This document shows, piece by piece, positions 26,393 to 35,342 of a stretch of DNA of 64,000 nucleotides (within the stretch, counting starts at the first letter, position 1; each line of letters starts with the position of its first letter). The position numbers and the translations under genes are program-made. This DNA is from Rhodoferax sp. (lineage in GTDB: Bacteria > Pseudomonadota > Gammaproteobacteria > Burkholderiales > Burkholderiaceae_C), in the NCBI GenBank assembly GCA_029866205.1, contig JARWZT010000008.1, forward strand, positions 62,001 to 126,000, in the 5' to 3' direction. Below the pieces are notes generated by a model. The model saw only the letters and a list, made by a program, of their open reading frames with translations, ran no database searches and had not been told where the DNA came from.

Positions 26393-26415
26393 AACCCCGC
26401 ATCGCGGGGTTTTTT
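26393..26415 (+). terminator. Intrinsic terminator after tRNA-Ser
   Basis: AACCCCGC and GCGGGGTT form an eight-base-pair stem with loop ATC, followed by six T residues. It begins one base after the tRNA. Confidence 0.9.
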
Positions 26416-26643
26416 ACTTCCAACAAGTCACATTTGCGGTTTTGTCTTAGGTGCCGTTGCAGGTATGTGACGGGATGGATACAAGTGGCTGCGACATCGG
26501 TACCAGAGAACCCATTGCCCGGCACACAGGTAAATCGCTTGGGGCTTTGACGGGCAACTGCCAACGTTGCGTGAGTCACAGCGGCCGTCGTTGTCCGGGT
26601 ACCTCGCAGTGGGAAGAAGTTGCACTGCAGCCAAACGCCCAAG

Positions 26644-26680
26644 AAAAAAGCCACCGTGCGAACACAGTGGCTTTTCAAAA
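26644..26680 (-). terminator. Hairpin terminator after tRNA-Lys
   Basis: AAAAGCCAC and GTGGCTTTT pair around a loop of about 12 bases. A/T runs on both sides let it work on either strand. It sits a few bases past the tRNA-Lys 3' end. The roughly 230 bases between the two terminators hold no recognisable gene. Confidence 0.75.
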
Positions 26681-26684
26681 AAAC

Positions 26685-26760
26685 TGGTGGGACGTGCGGG
26701 GGTCGAACCCACGACAAACGGATTAAAAGTCCGCTGCTCTACCAACTGAGCTAACGTCCC
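26685..26760 (-). tRNA. tRNA-Lys (anticodon TTT)
   Basis: 76 bases on the reverse strand beginning GGGACGTTAGCTCAGTTGGT. The anticodon loop is CTTTTAA (anticodon TTT), the T-loop is GTTCGACC, and the CCA is encoded. The acceptor stem GGGACGT/ACGTCCC is perfect. Confidence 0.97.
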
Positions 26761-26819
26761 GTCGACGATTGATTCAATCGCCGCCAAGCCCGCAATTGTA
26801 GCGTCTTTTTCTGTCCAAA

Positions 26820-27605
26820 TTACGAGTTGCGTGAAAGTTTGTCCATTACCCAACCGGCCGCGCACATGCCAAAGGTCGCAGTCACCGTGACCAACGAACC
26901 GTAGCCATGACAGTTAAGGGTGTTGTCGCCCTGCGCTGCGCCTTGTGGACTGGCCAAAGGCTCCGCGCTGGAGACACAGGGTACACCCAATTTTTTGCCT
27001 TCTTTGGGCGCGCCATGAAACTTGCGCAAACGGTAACGCACTTGCGCCAACAAGGGATCGTGGGTACAGGCGCTCAAATCGCAAATCGTGACCGCATGCG
27101 CGTGGCGCTTGCCGCCTGCGGCGCCCACGATAATAAAGGGGCTGCCAACTTGACGCGCCCACTGCGCCATAGCGGTCTTGGCGATGACCTGGTCGCAGGC
27201 GTCAATCACTGCATCGGCGCTTTCGGGTAGCAGTTGCATCCAGTTGTCGCCATCGACAAAAGCGTCTACGCCTGCCACCCGGCATGCCGGATTGATCAGG
27301 GCGATCCGCTGGGCCATCGCCTCTATTTTTGCCATGCCCAACGTGGGTGTAACAGCATGGATCTGTCGGTTGATATTGGATTCGGACACGTGGTCCATAT
27401 CCACCAAAGTGATGCGGCCCACGCCGCTTCGGGCCAAGGCTTCGGCAGCCCAAGAACCGACACCACCGACACCGACCACCACCACGTGCGCGTTGCGCAC
27501 AGCCTGTGCAGGTTCAGGTCCGTATAGCCGATCCAGACCCGCAAACCGCCGCTGACTGTCGGTATCTGCCTGCGGAATTCCACAGGGCAGAGCGTCTTGG
27601 TCCAT
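26820..27605 (-). CDS. tcdA: tRNA threonylcarbamoyladenosine dehydratase (CsdL/TcdA)
   Basis: 261 residues of the E1-like ThiF/MoeB fold. The nucleotide-binding loop is VVVVGVGGVGSWAAEAL, followed by LVDMDHVSESNINRQ and the family-typical GAAGGKRHAHAV. It dehydrates t6A37 in tRNA to the cyclic ct6A form using ATP. Its start overlaps the cpoB stop by one base, so it is the last gene of the tolB-pal-cpoB group. Confidence 0.93.
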   Translation of the reverse strand: MDQDALPCGIPQADTDSQRRFAGLDRLYGPEPAQAVRNAHVVVVGVGGVGSWAAEALARSGVGRITLVDMDHVSESNINRQIHAVTPTLGMAKIEAMAQRIALINPACRVAGVDAFVDGDNWMQLLPESADAVIDACDQVIAKTAMAQWARQVGSPFIIVGAAGGKRHAHAVTICDLSACTHDPLLAQVRYRLRKFHGAPKEGKKLGVPCVSSAEPLASPQGAAQGDNTLNCHGYGSLVTVTATFGMCAAGWVMDKLSRNS

Positions 27606-28405
27606 TACTTCAGGCGGGCGACGCGGTCTTTTGCCGCGTCTGCAGCTTCGCTGCGCGGGTGATCTGCAATGAGGCCTTCCAGCGTTCTGCGAGCGCCAGA
27701 GTTGTCTTTGAGTTCAAGCTGGCAGTTGGCGATGGCCAGCAAGGCTTCGGGCACGCGCGTGTACTTGGGATCTTGAGACAAGAGCTTCTGAAAAGTTGCC
27801 ATGGCGCCCTTGTAGTCCTTGCCTACAAACTGTGCATTGCCCAACCAGAATAGCGCTGCACTGGCATAGCCGCTCTGGGGATAACGCGCCAAAAAGTCGA
27901 CCAAGGCGGCATGCGCTACCTCAAAGTCACCTTTGCGAAAGCTAGCCAACGCTTGCTCAAAGGCCCGCTTTTCTTGTGGTTCCACCAGGAACTCGGCCCC
28001 TTCGTAGCTAATTTTGCTGGGTTCGAACTTGCGCAAACGCTCTTCCATGGCCTTGCTAACGTCTGCCTGGCGCCGCTGGGCGTCTGACAGGTCACGCGCG
28101 AGTTGCTCATTTTGCCCTCGGATTTTTGCCACCTCCGCGAGGCTGGCTTCCAACTGGTTCTGCAATTCGAGCAGGGCGCGGCGCAACCCGGCGACTTCTT
28201 CGGCTTGGCGTCTGGATTCTTCCATGAGACGCTGATCGGTATCCCGACGCATGGTTTCCACTTTTTGACGCAGCTCAAGGATCGCCCGGCGCGCCTCCTC
28301 GTCGTCGAACATGCCCGCGCCCGCATGCGTCGCTGCGACCCAAAAGAACGCGCCTGCCAAGCACCTAACAAAGTTAGGCTTGCCAAGCAGTGGGTGGCTC
28401 ATCAT
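27605..28405 (-). CDS. cpoB: Cell division coordinator CpoB (YbgF), Tol-Pal associated
   Basis: 266 residues. A signal peptide (about 1-30) is followed by a long coiled coil (about 35-130, from EEARRAILELRQKVETMRR) for trimerisation and a C-terminal TPR domain with FRKGDFEVAHAALVDFLAR and GYASAALFWLGNAQFVGKDY. CpoB coordinates septal peptidoglycan synthesis with Tol-Pal driven outer-membrane constriction. Its start overlaps the pal end by four bases. Confidence 0.94.
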   Translation of the reverse strand: MMSHPLLGKPNFVRCLAGAFFWVAATHAGAGMFDDEEARRAILELRQKVETMRRDTDQRLMEESRRQAEEVAGLRRALLELQNQLEASLAEVAKIRGQNEQLARDLSDAQRRQADVSKAMEERLRKFEPSKISYEGAEFLVEPQEKRAFEQALASFRKGDFEVAHAALVDFLARYPQSGYASAALFWLGNAQFVGKDYKGAMATFQKLLSQDPKYTRVPEALLAIANCQLELKDNSGARRTLEGLIADHPRSEAADAAKDRVARLK

Positions 28406-28959
28406 CGCACCGAGATCTCAGCCCGGCGATTTTTTTCCATCGCTGCTTCTGATCCCCCCAGTGCCGCAGGCTTTTCCTTGCCAAAGCTCACCGCTTCCAT
28501 CTGGCTCTCGGATACACCAAGAAGCGCCAAGGCCTTGCGCACGGCTTCAGCACGCTTTTGGCCCAGAGCCAAGTTGTATTCGCGTCCACCGCGTTCGTCA
28601 GTATGGCCTTCGATGTTGGCCTTGCGGGCTTTATCGCCCTTCAAAACGCGGGCGTGTGCCTCAATGACCGCCTGAAACTCAGGGCGAACGGCAAAACTGT
28701 CGTAGTCAAAATACACCACTCGGCCACCCGCCACCATCATTTCGCCGCCCACGGCGGTCTTGGCCGGGGCCAAGGTGGTCACGGCGGTCTGGCTTTTGTT
28801 GGTCGCATTGCTGGCACCGAGTGCGTTGGCATCGACCGAGGCGACCGCCTGGCCCGCCTTGTCTTCCACGGCTACGTCGTCCAATTTGACAGTCGATCCA
28901 CAGCCAGCGAGTGCCGCAGAGGCTACAACAGCCAACATCCATTGATTCAAGTTACGCAT
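28402..28959 (-). CDS. pal: Peptidoglycan-associated lipoprotein Pal
   Basis: 185 residues. The lipobox LAGC gives lipidated Cys20. A linker is followed by an OmpA-like domain with VYFDYDSFAVRPEFQAV and the peptidoglycan-binding NIEGHTDERGGREYNLALG. It anchors the outer membrane to peptidoglycan and binds TolB, encoded just upstream. Confidence 0.97.
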   Translation of the reverse strand: MRNLNQWMLAVVASAALAGCGSTVKLDDVAVEDKAGQAVASVDANALGASNATNKSQTAVTTLAPAKTAVGGEMMVAGGRVVYFDYDSFAVRPEFQAVIEAHARVLKGDKARKANIEGHTDERGGREYNLALGQKRAEAVRKALALLGVSESQMEAVSFGKEKPAALGGSEAAMEKNRRAEISVR

Positions 28960-28985
28960 TCAAAAGCTCCAGTTAAGGGTAGTAA

Positions 28986-30254
28986 TTATTTCGACGCAGG
29001 GCCCCAATCGGGCTCACGCAAATCGCCGCCTTGCCCGGCCAGCCGGGCTTTCACCTTGCCGTCCAGCGTTGTCGTCATCAGGGCCTCGCGGCCTTGCTGT
29101 TGGGTGGCGTACAGCACCAATCGGCTGTTCGCGGAAAAACTTGGATTCTCGTCAGCGCCCGTATCGGTGATCGCAGTGCTTTGACCGCTGGCCAGCTCCA
29201 TAACGTGCAGCTTGAAGACGCCGTTCACGCGTGACACATAGGCCATCCAGCGTCCGTCGGCGCTCAGCGCTGGCGAGATGTTGTAACTGCCATTGAACGT
29301 AACCCGCTCCGGACTGCCGCCTGACACAGGCACACGGTAAATCTGTGGCGAGCCGCCCCGGTCACTGACAAAGTAGACAGATTTGCCATCGGCGGTAAAC
29401 GTGGGCTCGGTGTCAATGGCAGACGAGCTGGCCAGCCTGCGCGGCTCGGCGCCGGGCGCGCTGGCGTCCATCAGGTAGATTTGGGCACCACCATCGCGGC
29501 TCAGGGTGAGGGCCAAGGTTTTGCCGTCGGGCGACCAGCTTGGAGCGCTGTTGGACCCCTTGAAATTGGCCACCAGCCGGCGCTTGCCCGTGTCGACGTC
29601 GTGCACATAGACCACAGGTTTGCGTGACTCAAAGGACACGTAAGCCAGTTGGCTGCCGCTGGGAGACCACGAGGGCGAAATAATCGGTTCGGTGCTGCGC
29701 AACGCAGACTGGGCCCCTTCGCCGTCGGCATCCGCCACCCAGAGGTTAAAAATACCAGCGTTGCGGGTCACGTAGGCAATCCGGCTGGAAAAAACGCCCT
29801 TCTCGCCGGTCAGTTTTTCGTAGACCGCATCGGCAATTTTATGGGCCACGTGGCGCAGCTCTGCGCTGGTTGCGGCGTGGCTCTGGCCACCCAGATCTTG
29901 GCCGCGCACTGCATCCCACACCCTAAAACGCACGTCGTAGCGGTCTTCTGACAAGCGTGTGATGCTACCGGTCAGCAGCGCATCGGCACCTTGCTTTCGC
30001 CAAACCGCCACATCAGGACGGGAAGTCTCATCCAACACCGCACCGGTGGCATCGACCCCGCGAAACTGACCGCTGCGCTCCAGGTCGGCCTGCACGATTG
30101 AGGCCACTTTTTGGGCCAAAGCCTCGTTGCCCCGAAAAGCCGCCACCGCAATGGGCAACTGCGTCATACCCACGCCCGAGACTTCGACCCGAAACTGGGC
30201 GAAGGCGGTGGCGCTCAAGGCCCAGGTGAGGATGGCGATCAGAAATTTGGTCAT
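28986..30254 (-). CDS. tolB: Tol-Pal system protein TolB
   Basis: 422 residues from the ATG at 30254 (MTKFLIAILTWALSATAFA, then cleavage). An N-terminal domain (about 20-150) is followed by a beta-propeller with repeated motifs such as PSWSPDGKTLALTLSRDGG and FTADGKSVYFVSDRGG. It is a periplasmic protein that binds Pal and is released by TolA. Upstream, where tolQ, tolR and tolA usually lie, there is instead a glycosyltransferase ending seven bases before the tolB start. Confidence 0.96.
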   Translation of the reverse strand: MTKFLIAILTWALSATAFAQFRVEVSGVGMTQLPIAVAAFRGNEALAQKVASIVQADLERSGQFRGVDATGAVLDETSRPDVAVWRKQGADALLTGSITRLSEDRYDVRFRVWDAVRGQDLGGQSHAATSAELRHVAHKIADAVYEKLTGEKGVFSSRIAYVTRNAGIFNLWVADADGEGAQSALRSTEPIISPSWSPSGSQLAYVSFESRKPVVYVHDVDTGKRRLVANFKGSNSAPSWSPDGKTLALTLSRDGGAQIYLMDASAPGAEPRRLASSSAIDTEPTFTADGKSVYFVSDRGGSPQIYRVPVSGGSPERVTFNGSYNISPALSADGRWMAYVSRVNGVFKLHVMELASGQSTAITDTGADENPSFSANSRLVLYATQQQGREALMTTTLDGKVKARLAGQGGDLREPDWGPASK

Positions 30255-30261
30255 CCCCCCA

Positions 30262-31116
30262 TTATCCCCAATTGTGGACACTCACTTCACCTTGTAAGCG
30301 GCATTCCAGGTAGCCCAAATCAGCCTTGATTTGCAGGCTTTTTTGTCGGTTGCGTACCCGTTGGGCGTTTTCAGACGCTTGGATGCGGCTGGATTCTGGA
30401 TGCCAAAGGTGGTACACCTCCGTGGCGTAATAGCCATTTTTGCGAACGACTCCCAGATTGTGCAAGCGCAGCACAAAATCGGCGTCCTCGTGGCCCCAGC
30501 CGACAAAAGACTCATCGAAGCCATTGACAGCTTCAAAATCGGCCCGCCAGACGCCCATATTGCAACTGCGGATGCCGCGCCAGCGGAAACCCGGCTTTTT
30601 GCGACCACTCCAATCCGGCAAACGCACGAGCCCCGTCCACTTGTTGGCGTCATTGGCCCACCATCGGCCGATCCAAAAGGCAAAGCTCTGACCAAAAACC
30701 CGAGTGCGCCCTTCCAATACGCTTTGCGACAGCTCCGCACTCAGCAGCACTCTGCTGCCATTCACCAGGCAGCTGGCCTCACGCAGTTGCCGGTGGCGGC
30801 GGACAAAGTCGGTCTCAGGGACGCAATCGCCATCCAAAAAAATAAGGTACGCGCCACGCGATGCAGAAACGCCCAGGTTGCGCACCCGCGAGGCGGTAAA
30901 CCCTACATCGGGATGCCAAACGTGGGTGATCGCCAGTCCAAGCGTACTTGCGGCCTGCTGAACGGCGTTTTGGTGGTCGGCGGTGGAGCCATCGTCTGCC
31001 ACCACGACCTCAAAATCCCGGTCGTCTTGCGCTGCCAGACCGCGCAGCACCGCAATCAGCGCGTCACTGCGGTTGTAGGTGGTGATGACGACGGATATCA
31101 GGTCGGGCGGGGGCAT
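30262..31116 (-). CDS. Family 2 glycosyltransferase with a galactosyltransferase-like C-terminal motif
   Basis: 284 residues. The GT2 start VVITTYNRSDALIAVL, the UDP-binding VVADDGSTAD and the DxD-type FLDGDCVPE are present. The later segment CNMGVWRADFEAVNGFDE plus GWGHEDADFVLRLHNLG matches the galactosyltransferase/chondroitin-synthase subgroup. It should add a sugar to a surface glycan. It is divergent from the WaaE-like gene and runs into tolB with a seven-base gap, so tolB may depend on this transcript. The activity is inferred from family only. Confidence 0.88.
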   Translation of the reverse strand: MPPPDLISVVITTYNRSDALIAVLRGLAAQDDRDFEVVVADDGSTADHQNAVQQAASTLGLAITHVWHPDVGFTASRVRNLGVSASRGAYLIFLDGDCVPETDFVRRHRQLREASCLVNGSRVLLSAELSQSVLEGRTRVFGQSFAFWIGRWWANDANKWTGLVRLPDWSGRKKPGFRWRGIRSCNMGVWRADFEAVNGFDESFVGWGHEDADFVLRLHNLGVVRKNGYYATEVYHLWHPESSRIQASENAQRVRNRQKSLQIKADLGYLECRLQGEVSVHNWG

Positions 31117-31194
31117 TTATGGACTAGACTAAATCGCTTGTTGCGCTGCGCCAGAGCAGAGCAACTGTTTGTGTTTTTCAAGGTACCACTATAG

Positions 31195-31983
31195 ATGAGC
31201 TTGGTTTCGGTCTACATCATCGCTTTCAATGAAGCCGACAAGGTTCGCGCGACGATTGAGAGCGTGCGCTGGGCCGACGAGATCGTGCTGATTGACTCCT
31301 GGAGCACCGACGGTACCGCCGATATCGCCACAGCCCTTGGCGCACGCGTCGTGCAAGTCACTTTCAAAGGTTTTGGCGATTTGCGCAACCAGGCACTTGC
31401 AGCGTGCTCGCACGCATGGATTTTTAGCCTCGACGCAGACGAACGCTGTACGCCCGAAGCCGCGACCGAAATCCGCGCGATCACCGCCGACCCACACGCC
31501 CTGGACGCCTACTGGACACCCCGACGCAACTACTTTATGGGGCGCTGGATCAAACACTCCGGTTGGTATCCCAATTACCGCCAACCGCAGTTGTTCCGCA
31601 AGGGCGCGCTGCGCTACGACCAACAACCGGTCCATGAGAGCTTCGAACTACTGACTGCCAAACCCATCGGACACATGAAAAATGCGATTTGGCAATTTCC
31701 GTTCAAAAATCTTGGCGAAGTCATGCATAAGGCCAACCGCTATTCGACGTTAGGGGCCGAGAAAATCAAACACAAGAAACTCTCCATGGGCTCGGCGCTC
31801 AGTCATGGAATATGGGCGTTTGTGAAGCATTACGTATTCAAACGCGGTTTTTTGGACGGCTGGCCCGGATTTGTGATCGCGCTGGGAAACTTCGAAGGTA
31901 CGTTTTATCGGTACGCGAAGGCGGTGGAGATTCAAAATACGACGCAGTGGCGAGCCCCCATCAACCCGACAAGCGACAGATGA
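31195..31983 (+). CDS. LPS core-type family 2 glycosyltransferase (WaaE/KdtX-like)
   Basis: 262 residues. The motifs SVYIIAFNEADKVRATIES, LIDSWSTDGTADIA and IFSLDADERCTPE are typical of the WaaE-like beta-1,4-glucosyltransferase group. The middle segment NYFMGRWIKHSGWYPNYRQ and the histidine PVHESF are also family features. It most likely glycosylates the inner LPS core. The stop overlaps the start of msbA, linking core assembly and flipping. It is the first gene of the rightward arm. Confidence 0.88.
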   Translation: MSLVSVYIIAFNEADKVRATIESVRWADEIVLIDSWSTDGTADIATALGARVVQVTFKGFGDLRNQALAACSHAWIFSLDADERCTPEAATEIRAITADPHALDAYWTPRRNYFMGRWIKHSGWYPNYRQPQLFRKGALRYDQQPVHESFELLTAKPIGHMKNAIWQFPFKNLGEVMHKANRYSTLGAEKIKHKKLSMGSALSHGIWAFVKHYVFKRGFLDGWPGFVIALGNFEGTFYRYAKAVEIQNTTQWRAPINPTSDR

Positions 31984-33716
31984 TGGTACATACCAATCGG
32001 TACCTGTATTTGCGGTTGCTCAATTATGTTAAGCCGTACTGGAAAGCATTTGCATTGGCTATTGGTGGAATGATTGGCACCGCAGCGACTGAGCCAGTGT
32101 TTCCAGCCATCATGAAGTATTTGCTAGACAGTGGGTTCAAGACAACCGATCCAAAAATGATTTGGCTGGTTCCGATTGCCATCGTTGCATTGTTCGTCAT
32201 CCGCGGCATTTTGACTTTCTGCACCAGTTATTTAATGGCTTGGGTCTCAGCGCAGATGATCACTGATGTGCGCAGGGAGATGTTTGGAAGATTACTTGAA
32301 CTACCCACCCAAACCTTCCATGATCTATCAGCGGGAAAGATTATTTCTAGGCTGATCGTTGACTCGGGAAATCTAAGCGATGCCTCAACCAATGTTTTGG
32401 TCACGGCGGTGCGCGAGTCTTTGACGGTCGTAGCTCTTTTAGCCTATCTCGTTTACCTCGATTGGAAGTTGACCCTTCTCACGCTGATTATTGGCCCAGT
32501 CGTTGCATTAATTGTGAGGGGATTTGGAATACGCATGCGTGCTGCCAGTAGAAATACCATGGAAGCAATCCGCCAATTATTTCATAGCATTGAAGAATCT
32601 TCCGCTGCAAACAAGGTAATCAAAATCTACGGCGGACAAGCACAGCAAATGGAGCGATTTCGTCGAGACACCGAGGTATTTCGGCGCTCCCTCATGCGCG
32701 AAGCCACGCCCGCATCCGCCATTACGCCGATAACCCATATCGCAGCCTCACTTGCAGTTGCATTAATCATATTTCTTGCACTGAATCAATCGACTGGACA
32801 GGCGAGCGCGAGCGCTGGAGGCTTTGTTTCGTTCATCACGGCCTTATTGATGCTTGTGTCACCCATAAAACAGCTCACGACCATCAACTCAACGCTTCAG
32901 CGTGGCTTGGCCGCTTGTGAAAGCGTATTTGGTTTTATTGATACGCCGACTGAAGAAGACAGGGGTACTTTAGATCTAAGCAATTCAGCTAGTGAAATCG
33001 AATTTGACCATGTGAGCTTTTCGTATCCCAATGTAGAGCGCCAAACGCTGCATGACATTAGTTTCCATGTGAAAGCGGGGCAGACCGTCGCCCTTGTTGG
33101 AGGCTCTGGTGGCGGAAAGACAACCATCGGCGCCTTGATACCTCGTCTATACAAGTGCAGCACCGGTTCGATTCGCATTGACGGCATTGACATCAACGAA
33201 CTGCGACTTGCCAGCCTTCGAAACAATATTGCACTAGTCAGCCAGGACATTGTGCTGTTTAACGACACAGTTGAAGCAAACATTGCCTTCGGTGCACGCG
33301 GAAAGTGGAGCAGGGAGGATGTCATCGGCGCGGCCAAGGCGGCCAATGCATGGGATTTCATTCAACAACTGCCGTTGGGCTTAGAAGCAAATATAGGGGA
33401 AGACGGTGCAAAGCTTTCGGGCGGACAGCGCCAACGAATTGCAATTGCGCGGGCGCTTCTCAAAGATGCGCCGATCCTGATTCTTGACGAGGCCACATCG
33501 GCTTTAGATACTGAAAGCGAACGACAGGTACAAGCAGCGTTGGCCACACTGATGAAGAACCGCACCACGGTTGTGATTGCCCACCGATTGAGCACCATCG
33601 AGAGCGCCGACAAAATATTGGTGCTTGACCAAGGGCGCGTTGTGGAAACCGGAACGCACGCTGAACTACTGGCCTTAGGTGGCTACTACGCTAACCTGAA
33701 CCGGATGCAGCTTTGA
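31980..33716 (+). CDS. msbA: Lipid A / LPS core ABC flippase MsbA
   Basis: 578 residues from tandem ATGs at 31980/31983, overlapping the previous gene. Six membrane helices (about 15-310) are followed by the ATPase domain with Walker A VGGSGGGKTTIGALIPRL, signature KLSGGQRQRIAIARALL and Walker B PILILDEATSALD. It is the standard MsbA layout and length. It flips lipid A-core across the inner membrane. Base composition becomes more AT-rich from here on than in the housekeeping flanks. Confidence 0.93.
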   Translation: MMVHTNRYLYLRLLNYVKPYWKAFALAIGGMIGTAATEPVFPAIMKYLLDSGFKTTDPKMIWLVPIAIVALFVIRGILTFCTSYLMAWVSAQMITDVRREMFGRLLELPTQTFHDLSAGKIISRLIVDSGNLSDASTNVLVTAVRESLTVVALLAYLVYLDWKLTLLTLIIGPVVALIVRGFGIRMRAASRNTMEAIRQLFHSIEESSAANKVIKIYGGQAQQMERFRRDTEVFRRSLMREATPASAITPITHIAASLAVALIIFLALNQSTGQASASAGGFVSFITALLMLVSPIKQLTTINSTLQRGLAACESVFGFIDTPTEEDRGTLDLSNSASEIEFDHVSFSYPNVERQTLHDISFHVKAGQTVALVGGSGGGKTTIGALIPRLYKCSTGSIRIDGIDINELRLASLRNNIALVSQDIVLFNDTVEANIAFGARGKWSREDVIGAAKAANAWDFIQQLPLGLEANIGEDGAKLSGGQRQRIAIARALLKDAPILILDEATSALDTESERQVQAALATLMKNRTTVVIAHRLSTIESADKILVLDQGRVVETGTHAELLALGGYYANLNRMQL

Positions 33717-34429
33717 ACATCCCAATCCTGATGTACCACCAGATTGATGCGCCTCCGCCACGCGGCACGGCGCTTCGAGGCTTGGTAGTAGCTCCCGCTT
33801 CATTTGCTTGGCAGATGCGCCTGCTGCGCCTGCTAGGCTATCGTGGGCTTTCCATGCACGACCTGGAACCCTACCTAAATGGCAGAAAGCAAGGCAAGGT
33901 TGTCGGCGTCACTTTTGATGACGGCTACCAGAACAATGTGACCAACGCACTGCCAATTCTTCGTAAGTACGGTTTTACGGCGACCTGTTACGGCGTGAGC
34001 CGCATGATAGGCAAGACCAACCAATGGGACATCGGCAAAGTGGCGCAAACGCCACTCATGACACTGGACGACTGGCGCGCGTGGCATGCTGCCGGTATGG
34101 AGGTCGGCTCGCACACATGCACTCACGCCAACCTACCTGCTCTGGCTCCAGCGCAAGCCCGTGCGCAAATTTCCGACTCCAAGCAAGAGCTAGAAAACGC
34201 GCTGGGTTGCGAAGTGCGCCATTTTTGCTATCCCTTTGGCTGGTACGGTAACGAGCACGTGGAAATGGTGCGCGCGGCAGGCTACGTAGGCGCCACAACG
34301 ACCAAGCGGGGGCGCGTACATACGGGCGATGACCCCTTTGCCCTCAGGCGCATCATGGTAGCCCGGGCCACGGGTCCGTTGCAGTTCTTCATAAAAATTG
34401 CAACGCCCTACGAAGACCGACGCGGATGA
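33713..34429 (+). CDS. Polysaccharide deacetylase family protein
   Basis: 238 residues from a TTG at 33713 that overlaps the msbA stop (TTGA). The alternative ATG at 33731 would remove the conserved N-terminus before MYHQID. NodB-domain motifs are GVTFDDGYQNN (the catalytic Asp pair), GSHTCTHANLP (metal His) and FCYPFGWYG. It probably deacetylates an N-acetylated sugar of the surface glycan. No signal peptide is seen, so it may act in the cytosol. Confidence 0.88.
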   Translation: MNIPILMYHQIDAPPPRGTALRGLVVAPASFAWQMRLLRLLGYRGLSMHDLEPYLNGRKQGKVVGVTFDDGYQNNVTNALPILRKYGFTATCYGVSRMIGKTNQWDIGKVAQTPLMTLDDWRAWHAAGMEVGSHTCTHANLPALAPAQARAQISDSKQELENALGCEVRHFCYPFGWYGNEHVEMVRAAGYVGATTTKRGRVHTGDDPFALRRIMVARATGPLQFFIKIATPYEDRRG

Positions 34430-35313
34430 AACCTCTGGTACTTTTTTGCAAAAGCTACAGCACTGACCTGCTTCGGGTCAAGCGTCTGGCGCAGTCAGTT
34501 TGTTCTTACAACAGCCAAAACTTGCCGTTCTATGTCTCGGTGCCCGAAACCGAACTCTCCCTGTTCCATGAACACCTAGACGAACTCAACGTACGTTTAG
34601 TAAGCGATGAGGACATCTTGCGCGCCTCACCGGGGATTGATGCCCAAAAGGTGGCGCAAATGCCCGGGAGCATGGCACAGCAAGTGGTCAAATCTGAGTT
34701 TTGGCGCCTCGCGATTTCCGAAGCCTACCTCTGCTTAGACTCCGACGCAGTGTTCATTCGCCCCTTCGACATAACGGACTTTATGACGCCAGACGGCATT
34801 CCGTACACCGTGATAGACGAGGCACATGGACTACTGGAAGAAGCAATACGCCAGAAACGCGAGCGGGTGGTCACCGCATTCAACCGTGAAGCTGACCTCG
34901 TACAAAACATATTCGGTCGAGTTGGACGTCGCTATAGTTTTGGCCCCTTCCCGCTGGTTTGGCATCGTGCAGTTTGGCAGAGCCTCGCGGACCGATATCT
35001 GAAACCTCAGTCCATGAGCTTGGCCGATGCCATCGAGCATGCACCCATTGAATCCCGCTGGTACGGCGAAGCACTGTTAGCTTACCAGGCTGTGCCATTG
35101 ATGCCATGCCAAGCCCTGTTTAAGGTCTACCACTATGCGTGGCAACTTGACCAAGAGCGGTGCGCAGGAATCAACACTGAACATCTGGCGAGGTTTTACT
35201 GCGGCGTCATCTACCAATCCGCCTGGGAACGCAATCTAGACTGGCCGGTTGAGGGTGGGAACTGGCTGTCACGCATGGGCCGGCGAGTGCGGCGACATCT
35301 GGGAAAAATCTGA
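34426..35313 (+). CDS. DUF6492-family protein (glycosyltransferase-like)
   Basis: 295 residues, overlapping the deacetylase gene by four bases. A beta strand start LVLFCKSYSTDLLRVKRL and the LDSDAVFIRPFD segment resemble the DxD region of GT-A glycosyltransferases. FGPFPLVWHRAVWQSL and later WYGEALLAYQ fit DUF6492 as I know it. It is found in polysaccharide loci and probably acts as a glycosyltransferase, but its donor and acceptor are unknown. Confidence 0.72.
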   Translation: MKPLVLFCKSYSTDLLRVKRLAQSVCSYNSQNLPFYVSVPETELSLFHEHLDELNVRLVSDEDILRASPGIDAQKVAQMPGSMAQQVVKSEFWRLAISEAYLCLDSDAVFIRPFDITDFMTPDGIPYTVIDEAHGLLEEAIRQKRERVVTAFNREADLVQNIFGRVGRRYSFGPFPLVWHRAVWQSLADRYLKPQSMSLADAIEHAPIESRWYGEALLAYQAVPLMPCQALFKVYHYAWQLDQERCAGINTEHLARFYCGVIYQSAWERNLDWPVEGGNWLSRMGRRVRRHLGKI

Positions 35314-35342
35314 AAACTCCATAAGCAAATCCAAAGATAAAT

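Noticed and set aside
26764..26778. Inverted repeat GATTGATTCAATC upstream of tRNA-Lys
   Set aside because: It is short, lies between the tRNA and its likely promoter, and has no matching regulator consensus. I do not treat it as an operator.
26286..26865. Open frames on both strands across the two tRNA genes
   Set aside because: They run through tRNA and terminator sequence, so they are not protein genes.
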